The notes beneath the pieces were generated by a model. It worked only from the letters and a program-made list of their open reading frames with translations. It was not told where the DNA came from and did not search any database. A stretch of 10,130 nt of DNA. Origin: CAZJFC01 sp964545245 (GTDB lineage: Bacteria; Pseudomonadota; Alphaproteobacteria; Rickettsiales; 21-14-0-20-44-7). Made by a program: the position numbers and the translations under genes. Numbering within the stretch: the stretch's first letter is position 1; each line of letters opens with the position of its first letter. The stretch spans positions 1 to 10,130 of the forward strand of contig CAZJFC010000059.1 of assembly GCA_964545245.1 (NCBI GenBank), read 5' to 3'. Of this stretch, positions 1 through 4,897 are shown one piece after another.

Positions 1-20
1 CCCGCCTGCGCGGGAATGAC
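1..20. repeat. Repeat family A, copy cut by window edge
   Basis: The first 20 bases match the right arm of the A repeat seen at 295-318, 3475-3498 and 4828-4851: a GC-rich arm-loop-arm unit ending in GGGAATGAC. The left part lies outside the window. From 21 to 80 there is only AT-rich sequence with short echoes of CTTATGA, and I see no gene there. Confidence 0.75.
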
Positions 21-80
21 AGTTTTTCTTACTTATGATAGTGGGATAATCACCACTTATGACTTATGACTATATATAGC

Positions 81-116
81 CACCTCACCCCAACCCTCTC
101 CTCATAGGAGAGGGAG
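81..116. repeat. Repeat family B hairpin downstream of uvrD
   Basis: A 36-base sequence containing a perfect 9-bp stem: CCCTCTCCT (94-102), loop CAT (103-105), AGGAGAGGG (106-114). The same 36 bases occur without a mismatch at 5233-5268 inside rdgB. It lies just beyond the uvrD stop codon. Read in the direction of uvrD transcription it is not followed by a U-rich tract, so I do not call it an intrinsic terminator. Confidence 0.85.
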
Positions 117-129
117 TGATATATTTTAT

Positions 130-2379
130 TTAAGCCTTTTCCACGAACGCCGCTTTCAGCGTTTTCAGGCCGGTGTGCTGGAAGTTTATCTCAAGGTTAT
201 CGCCGCTTACTTTGGTGATTTTTCCATAACCGAATTTCTGGTGGAAAACCCGCTGGCCGATTTTTAGTGAGTTATCTTCCGCACCACTGTTTAAGATTCC
301 CGCCTTCGCGGGAATGACAGAAGAGGATGCGGGAATGGCAGAAGAAGCAGGAATGACGGAATGGGGGGAAGAAGAATAGCTGTTCTCCTGTGAGCGTCCG
401 CTAAAATAATTCAGGTTATTCGGCAGGTTCTCAACATATTGCTCCGGCAGTTCCTTCAAAAACCGCGAAGGGATCGTGGTCTGCCACTGGTTATATATGC
501 GGCGGTTTGCCGCGAAGGAAATGAACAGATCGCGCTTGGCGCGGGTGATGCCGACATAGGCGAGGCGGCGCTCCTCCTCCAGCCCGTTATCGCCGCTTTC
601 ATCCAGCGCGCGCTGGTGCGGGAACAGGCCCTCCTCCCAGCCCGGCAGGAACACGGTTTCAAACTCAAGGCCTTTTGCCGCATGCAGCGTCATGATGCTG
701 ACCATCTCGCCGCCCACCGCATCGTCATTATCCATCACCAGCGAGATATGGTCGAGGAAAGTCCCCAGATCCTCAAACTCGGCGATCGCGCGGATTAACT
801 CGCCAAGGTTTTCCAGCCTGCCCTCGGCCTCCGGCGACCTTTCCTTCTGCGCCTCTTCCTTCCACATCGCAATATAACCGGATTCATCGAGCATCTGGTC
901 AACCACTTCCTCATGCGGGGTGTTGGTGAGTTTTTTGCTCCACAAATCGAAGCCATCTAAAAGGTCTTTTAGTTGTTTTGCGCCTTTGGTCGGCAATTCG
1001 CCGTTACGCACCATCAGCTCGGTCGCGGCGTAAAGCGGGATGCCGTGCTCGCGCGATTTGCGGTAGAGCGCTTCCAGCGTCGATTTTCCGATGCCGCGTT
1101 TCGGCACGTTGATGATGCGCTCGAAGCTGAGGTCGTTCGATGGGTCAACCAGCACTTTGATATAGGCGCATGCGTCGCGGATTTCCTGGCGTTCGTAGAA
1201 ACGCAGGCCGCCGACCACGCGGTATGGGATGCTGAGCGTGAGGAAACGTTCCTCGAAAGCGCGGGTCTGGAATCCGGCACGCACCAGCACGGCGAATTCG
1301 CTTAGTTTATGTTTTTCACGGTTTATCACCTGCCTTGCCGGCTCAATTTCATTGGCGACGAATTTCGCTTCCTCGTCACCATCCCACAGGAATTTGATGC
1401 GGATGAGGTTGCCGGTATCGCCCTCCGTCCACAGGGTTTTGCCTAGGCGGCCACGGTTGTTGGAGATTAATGCGCTCGCCGCGCCGAGGATGTTGCCGGT
1501 GGAACGGTAATTGCGCTCCAGCTTGACGGTTTTCGCTTCCGGGAAATCTTTCTCGAAGCGCAATATATTGCCCACTTCCGCACCGCGCCAGCTATAGATG
1601 CTCTGGTCATCATCGCCCACGCAGGCAATGTTGCCGCTGCCCTGCGCCAGTAAACGCAGCCACAGATATTGCGAAACGTTGGTGTCCTGATATTCATCCA
1701 CCATCACATAGCGGAAAAAGCGGTGGTATTCGGCCAACACGTCCGAATGCTCGCGGAAAAGGATAAGGCAATAAAGCAGCAAATCGCCAAAATCCATCGC
1801 GTTGAGTTCCTTCAGGCGCTTCTGGTATAGTGTGTAAATCTCAGCCATGCGGCCATCGGCGAAATTGGGGGCGAAGTTAAGGCCGACCGCTTCCGGCAAC
1901 AACCCCTTGTCTTTGGCTCCCTGAATAATCGCGGAAGCGATTTTCGGCGCCCATTTCTTGTCGTCAAGGTTCAGCTCGGCGAATATTTTCTTGAGCAGCC
2001 TTATCTGGTCGTCCATATCAAGTATGGCGAAGTTGTTCTTGAAACCAAGGCGCTCGGCATGGCGGCGCAGGATACGCGCGCAGACCGAGTGGAAAGTGCC
2101 GATCCACATGCCGCTCACATCATGGTCGATGAAACCGGCGACACGCTCCTTCATCTCCCGCGCGGCCTTGTTGGTGAAGGTCACCGCCAATATCTGGTTG
2201 GGAAATGCGCGGCGCGTGTGGATGATATGCGCGATGCGGGTCGTCAGCACCCGCGTCTTGCCCGTTCCCGCCCCAGCAAGCACCAGAACCGCGCCATCCA
2301 CCGCTTCCACGGCTGTGCGCTGTTCAGGGTTCAGGGTGGTTAGATAATCCGGTTCCACAAAAGCAAAATTTGGCTGCAT
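130..2379 (-). CDS. uvrD: ATP-dependent DNA helicase, UvrD/PcrA family
   Basis: Superfamily 1A 3'-5' DNA helicase of 749 residues, acting in nucleotide excision and mismatch repair and in clearing proteins from DNA. All core motifs are visible (numbered from the ATG at 2379): Walker A AGAGTGKT at 35-42, VTFTNKAA near 66, GTFHS near 94, Walker B VDEYQD at 227-232, QSIYSWRG at 259-266, LERNYRS near 287, LHAAKGLEF near 565 and the VGITRAKR motif near 609. Residues about 706-749 form a C-terminal Tudor-like module (IGQRVFHQKFGYGKI) as in PcrA/UvrD. The linker before it, about 674-696, is translated repeat-A sequence (SVIPA units). I chose the ATG at 2379 over a TTG nine codons upstream because the helicase N-terminus begins shortly after it; no strong Shine-Dalgarno is visible for either. 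It is divergent from the EF-hand gene at 2568. Confidence 0.96.
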   Translation of the reverse strand: MQPNFAFVEPDYLTTLNPEQRTAVEAVDGAVLVLAGAGTGKTRVLTTRIAHIIHTRRAFPNQILAVTFTNKAAREMKERVAGFIDHDVSGMWIGTFHSVCARILRRHAERLGFKNNFAILDMDDQIRLLKKIFAELNLDDKKWAPKIASAIIQGAKDKGLLPEAVGLNFAPNFADGRMAEIYTLYQKRLKELNAMDFGDLLLYCLILFREHSDVLAEYHRFFRYVMVDEYQDTNVSQYLWLRLLAQGSGNIACVGDDDQSIYSWRGAEVGNILRFEKDFPEAKTVKLERNYRSTGNILGAASALISNNRGRLGKTLWTEGDTGNLIRIKFLWDGDEEAKFVANEIEPARQVINREKHKLSEFAVLVRAGFQTRAFEERFLTLSIPYRVVGGLRFYERQEIRDACAYIKVLVDPSNDLSFERIINVPKRGIGKSTLEALYRKSREHGIPLYAATELMVRNGELPTKGAKQLKDLLDGFDLWSKKLTNTPHEEVVDQMLDESGYIAMWKEEAQKERSPEAEGRLENLGELIRAIAEFEDLGTFLDHISLVMDNDDAVGGEMVSIMTLHAAKGLEFETVFLPGWEEGLFPHQRALDESGDNGLEEERRLAYVGITRAKRDLFISFAANRRIYNQWQTTIPSRFLKELPEQYVENLPNNLNYFSGRSQENSYSSSPHSVIPASSAIPASSSVIPAKAGILNSGAEDNSLKIGQRVFHQKFGYGKITKVSGDNLEINFQHTGLKTLKAAFVEKA
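295..357. repeat. Repeat A unit with two degenerate tandem half-copies inside uvrD
   Basis: 295-318 is a full 24-base A repeat (GC-rich arms, GGGAATGAC end). Next to it, 319-339 and 340-357 are shorter units that each end in GGAATGRC. On the uvrD strand they read in frame as VIPAKAGI, AIPASSS and VIPASS. Unit lengths are 24, 21 and 18 bases, all multiples of three, so the helicase frame is kept. They fall in the low-complexity linker between the helicase core and the C-terminal Tudor-like module. Confidence 0.8.
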
Positions 2380-2567
2380 AATTAAGGTATAACCGCGCGA
2401 AACCAATAAATCAAACGCAGTTTCAACCTATCGTATTAACCTTTATTACAGCCGGATTAAGTATTTGTTACATAGGCATTTATTAATTTACAAATAACTC
2501 TGCTTATGATAAAAATGTAATTTCGTTAACCATGTACAGTTAACCTTATGCGGGGGGATTGTTATAA
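2380..2567. promoter_or_regulatory. Divergent intergenic region uvrD / EF-hand gene
   Basis: This AT-rich 188-base gap must hold the outward promoters of uvrD (minus) and the EF-hand gene (plus). For the plus direction the best -10-like hexamer is TATGAT at 2505-2510, with no convincing -35. Two GTTAAC palindromes at 2525-2530 and 2539-2544, 14 bases apart, lie just before the EF-hand gene and could be a paired protein-binding site; that is inference. A G-rich ribosome-binding site (GGGGGGA, 2552-2558) precedes the ATG at 2568. Confidence 0.4.
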
Positions 2568-3371
2568 ATGTCAGTACCGAATTTCAACCTTTTGAAAATG
2601 ACGGCCAGACCTGCGCCGCGTGATGAAAAAAGAGAAATAATCGATGAAAGTTATCAGGCCCCGCTTTACCTGAGCGGAACTTCTGTTGAAGGTGAAGTTT
2701 TCCAGGAATTGCTGATCGGCGGCAACCCCCCTCCGGGTACCGCGCTGGTTGACCATTATGGAATCAGGGAAGCGCTCGGCGAGTTTTTTAAACGTGTCAC
2801 CGCCGATGAAAAACCCGGCGATAAAATCAATGTCGATAATTTCAGCGCATATGTCCTTGAGCGCCCTACACTCGCAAAAACCTACGGGATGACACTCACG
2901 GCAGACAGGAAACAAAACCTTATCGTAATGTGTACGCCGGACGGGGCGGGAAACCTGTTCCTGAAAGAGCTGAGCAACAATGGCGAAGGGTTATCGCGCA
3001 GTGAATTCATTTCTGTGATGACGCCGAAAGTTTTTGACCATTTGCAGGCAAAATATGGCGCTGATAAGAACAAAGACAAAGCCATCACCTATAGCGAGCT
3101 TGGAATTGACTTCAAAACCGCGCACAAGCTCCTCGCCAATGCCCTTGACCAGAAAAAACTCATCCCGGACGATATGCGCCCAGTTATCAGCGAAGATTTT
3201 CTCTCGCAGCACGATGCTGACAAAAACAATAAATTTAATGTGCCGGAACTTGCCGCCGCGCTAAAATCAATGGTTGCCACACCGGACAAGCACCTTGCCC
3301 CGGTTGAACCCGGCAGGCTCAGCAAAAATGATGGCCAAAGCCCTTTGGCTGCGCCATTGAAACGCGATTAA
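2568..3371 (+). CDS. EF-hand calcium-binding protein, cytosolic, unrecognised family
   Basis: This 267-residue protein has no signal peptide or membrane segment, so it is probably cytosolic. Two canonical 12-residue EF-hand loops are visible: D166-E177 (DKNKDKAITYSE) and D216-E227 (DADKNNKFNVPE), with acidic or Asn ligands at positions 1, 3, 5 and 12. Two further segments with the same hydrophobic-loop-hydrophobic layout, near 80-91 and 135-146, lack key ligands and look like degenerate EF-hands, giving a calmodulin-like four-unit arrangement. The N-terminal 60 and C-terminal 35 residues are polar or proline-rich and probably disordered. The start has a G-rich ribosome-binding site 9-10 bases upstream. 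It stands alone between uvrD and rph. I do not recognise a named family; calcium binding is inferred from the loops and the cellular role is unknown. Confidence 0.8.
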   Translation: MSVPNFNLLKMTARPAPRDEKREIIDESYQAPLYLSGTSVEGEVFQELLIGGNPPPGTALVDHYGIREALGEFFKRVTADEKPGDKINVDNFSAYVLERPTLAKTYGMTLTADRKQNLIVMCTPDGAGNLFLKELSNNGEGLSRSEFISVMTPKVFDHLQAKYGADKNKDKAITYSELGIDFKTAHKLLANALDQKKLIPDDMRPVISEDFLSQHDADKNNKFNVPELAAALKSMVATPDKHLAPVEPGRLSKNDGQSPLAAPLKRD

Positions 3372-3386
3372 GCACAGCACCACATA

Positions 3387-3411
3387 GCATAAAAACGGCC
3401 GCTTTTATGGC
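3387..3411 (+). terminator. Stem-loop after EF-hand gene, possible terminator
   Basis: CATAAAA (3388-3394) pairs with TTTTATG (3403-3409) around a CGGCCG-containing centre, 16 bases after the EF-hand stop codon. The U run lies within the 3' arm instead of after it, so terminator activity is uncertain. Confidence 0.35.
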
Positions 3412-3438
3412 TTATGCCCTAAAATCCTACTAATTAAT

Positions 3439-3498
3439 GTCACCCCCGCGCAGGCGGGGGTCTTAAAGATATAAGATCCCCACCTGCGCGGGAATGAC
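3439..3498. repeat. 60-bp composite palindrome, two inverted A repeats
   Basis: Two 24-base A units face each other (3439-3462 and 3475-3498) around an AT-rich 12-base centre containing TTAAAGATATAA. Each unit has its own GC-rich hairpin arms (CCCCCGC with GCGGGGG in the left unit). A near-identical 60-base copy in the same orientation lies at 4792-4851. It sits directly upstream of the rph promoter. Confidence 0.88.
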
Positions 3499-3545
3499 AA
3501 TATCGGCAATGACAAACCGCAATATAACGCTCAGGCCAAAAGAGG

Positions 3546-3573
3546 GTGACGTAACGGATTTTACCTGTATTAT
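3546..3573 (+). promoter_or_regulatory. Candidate rph promoter
   Basis: GTGACG at 3546-3551 (-35-like, four of six matches) is followed after 16 bases by TATTAT at 3568-3573 (-10-like, five of six). The hexamers lie about 28 bases before the rph start and downstream of the composite repeat, so rph can be transcribed independently of the EF-hand gene. Confidence 0.45.
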
Positions 3574-3600
3574 CCTTCTGTAAACAAAAAAGGAATGATC

Positions 3601-4356
3601 ATGAGAGCAGGCAACAGACAAAACAATGAAATGCGGAAAATCGAGCTTATACCCGGTTTTGCGCCGTATGCGGAAGGCTCATGCCTTGTTAAATTCGGCA
3701 ACACCCATGTGCTCTGCACCGCCACGATCGACCCTTCACTGCCATTCTGGCTGAAAGGCAAAGGCGCAGGCTGGGTCACGGCGGAATATGGCATGCTGCC
3801 GCGCTCCACGCAGGAAAGGATGCAGCGCGAAGCCAAAAAAGGGCAAAGCGGGCGCACACAGGAAATCCAGCGGCTTATCGGGCGCGCGCTCCGCGCCTGC
3901 GTTGATATGAAACTCCTCGGCGAAAGGCAGATTATCGTTGATTGCGACGTGATTAGCGCCGACGGCGGCACGCGCACCGCAAGCATCACCGGCGGTTATG
4001 TCGCGCTCGCGCAGGCGATCAAATTCCTCACCGTCAGCAGGTCACTTAACCGCAACCCGCTGATCGGCTCGGTTTCCGCGATCTCATGCGGAATCCTGAA
4101 AGGTAACGCCCTGCTCGACCTTGAATATGAAGAAGATTCAAAAGCCGAAGTGGACAGCAATTTCGTGATCACCGGCAACGGAAAACTGGTCGAGATCCAG
4201 GGAACCGGCGAAAACGGGACTTTCAGCGAAGAAGAATTCCTCGCCATGATGCAGCTTGCCAAAAAAGCCTGCACGGAACTTACGGAGTTGCAGGCGCAAG
4301 CGATAAATAAGGTGGCAGCCGTAACCGCCACCCCTAATATCAAGGCTAATGCCTAA
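3601..4356 (+). CDS. rph: Ribonuclease PH
   Basis: Phosphorolytic 3'-5' exoribonuclease that trims tRNA 3' ends using inorganic phosphate; members form a hexameric ring. The 251-residue product spans the family (usually about 240 residues). Visible signatures are the N-terminal EGSCLVKFGNTHVLCTA strand, WVTAEYGMLPRST, the SGRTQEIQRLIGRALR block that holds the phosphate-binding arginine region, and DCDVISADGGTRTASITGG with its catalytic acidic residues. I chose the ATG at 3601 over the ATG at 3595 because AAGGA (3590-3594) is spaced six bases from 3601 but abuts 3595. The C-terminus has a short extra tail. The stop codon overlaps the convergent EF-hand gene by four bases. In many alphaproteobacteria rph is followed directly by rdgB in the same direction; here an opposing gene and a repeat lie between them. 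Confidence 0.96.
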   Translation: MRAGNRQNNEMRKIELIPGFAPYAEGSCLVKFGNTHVLCTATIDPSLPFWLKGKGAGWVTAEYGMLPRSTQERMQREAKKGQSGRTQEIQRLIGRALRACVDMKLLGERQIIVDCDVISADGGTRTASITGGYVALAQAIKFLTVSRSLNRNPLIGSVSAISCGILKGNALLDLEYEEDSKAEVDSNFVITGNGKLVEIQGTGENGTFSEEEFLAMMQLAKKACTELTELQAQAINKVAAVTATPNIKANA

Positions 4357-4694
4357 CGGTTAGTGCTTGTCCCGTATGCGCGCTCGTTGAAGCTTTGCAG
4401 CTCCTCACGCGAAATCACGCCGTCATTATTGGCATCCGCGCGGTGGAAGTTACGGCGACCCGGATTGTTTGGATTTTCAAACTCGGTGCGGGTGATCTGC
4501 CCGTCATTGTTGGTGTCAAGGCGCTCAAGGCTGTATGACTGGCGCTCAGTACGGATATAAGGGTCATTGTTACTTTGCGAAGCCTCGCCGCGGGCAAGCT
4601 TTTCCGCCGCCTGCCTTGCCCCATATCCTTCCGCCACCGCCGAAGTTGAAGCAACTAAAGCAGCAATTGCAATTGTTGTTGTAATATGTTTCAT
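4353..4694 (-). CDS. Small secreted EF-hand protein
   Basis: This 113-residue protein begins with a clear Sec signal peptide: a short basic start (MKH), a hydrophobic stretch (ITTTIAIAALVASTSA) and a likely signal peptidase I site AVA|E after residue 21, so the mature product should be periplasmic or exported. It carries two canonical EF-hand loops, D60-E71 (DTNNDGQITRTE) and D87-E98 (DANNDGVISREE), each with the conserved Asp/Asn ligands, Gly at position 6 and a terminal Glu. I chose the ATG at 4694 because AGGAG lies just upstream on the minus strand; a longer frame extending to 4919 would translate repeat-A sequence and is rejected. Its TAG stop overlaps the rph TAA stop tail-to-tail. Calcium binding is a family-based inference; the function is unknown. 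Confidence 0.88.
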   Translation of the reverse strand: MKHITTTIAIAALVASTSAVAEGYGARQAAEKLARGEASQSNNDPYIRTERQSYSLERLDTNNDGQITRTEFENPNNPGRRNFHRADANNDGVISREELQSFNERAYGTSTNR

Positions 4695-4768
4695 GGTAAT
4701 TCTCCTGTTTTCTTTCTGCCCCATCTTAAGTGGAGAGGATATGGGAACAGGAATAAAAATTCCGTATG

Positions 4769-4796
4769 AAAATAAGCACGGTTGTTTTAATGTCAC
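4769..4796 (-). promoter_or_regulatory. Candidate promoter for the secreted EF-hand gene
   Basis: On the minus strand GTGACA (4791-4796, five of six to the -35 consensus) is followed after 16 bases by TATTTT (4769-4774, four of six). The -35-like hexamer overlaps the outer end of the repeat at 4792-4851, so the repeat may supply part of the promoter. No experimental support. Confidence 0.33.
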
Positions 4797-4851
4797 CCCC
4801 GCGCAGGCGGGGGTCTTAAAGCTATAAGATTCCCGCCTCCGCGGGAATGAC
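4792..4851. repeat. Second copy of the 60-bp composite A palindrome
   Basis: Same length and layout as 3439-3498: two facing 24-base A units around a TTAAAGCTATAA centre, with a few substitutions in the right unit. It lies between the divergent secreted EF-hand gene and rdgB. With the other copy it forms direct repeats enclosing rph and the EF-hand gene. Confidence 0.88.
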
Positions 4852-4874
4852 AGCAAGATTAAACTTAAAATAAC
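4847..4874 (+). promoter_or_regulatory. Candidate rdgB promoter using repeat end
   Basis: ATGACA (4847-4852, five of six to the -35 consensus) is the right-hand end of the A repeat plus one base. It is followed after 16 bases by AATAAC (4869-4874, four of six). The -10 is weak and this is a low-confidence call. Confidence 0.28.
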
Positions 4875-4897
4875 ACTTGGATTACCAAGAACAGGAT

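Noticed and set aside
81..116. Rho-independent terminator for uvrD
   Set aside because: The stem is strong, but no U-rich tract follows on the uvrD strand and the same sequence occurs inside rdgB, where termination would be harmful.
295..357. CRISPR array or minisatellite in uvrD
   Set aside because: Only three degenerate units without unique spacers, and they are arms of a dispersed palindromic repeat found elsewhere in the window.
439..1510. Plus-strand open frames opposite uvrD
   Set aside because: They lie entirely within the well-supported helicase frame and show Arg/Ala-rich shadow composition.
3570..3989. 139-codon open frame antisense to rph, and many similar antisense frames over uvrD, fabD and fabG
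   Set aside because: They are shadows of conserved genes with no family resemblance and no ribosome-binding sites.
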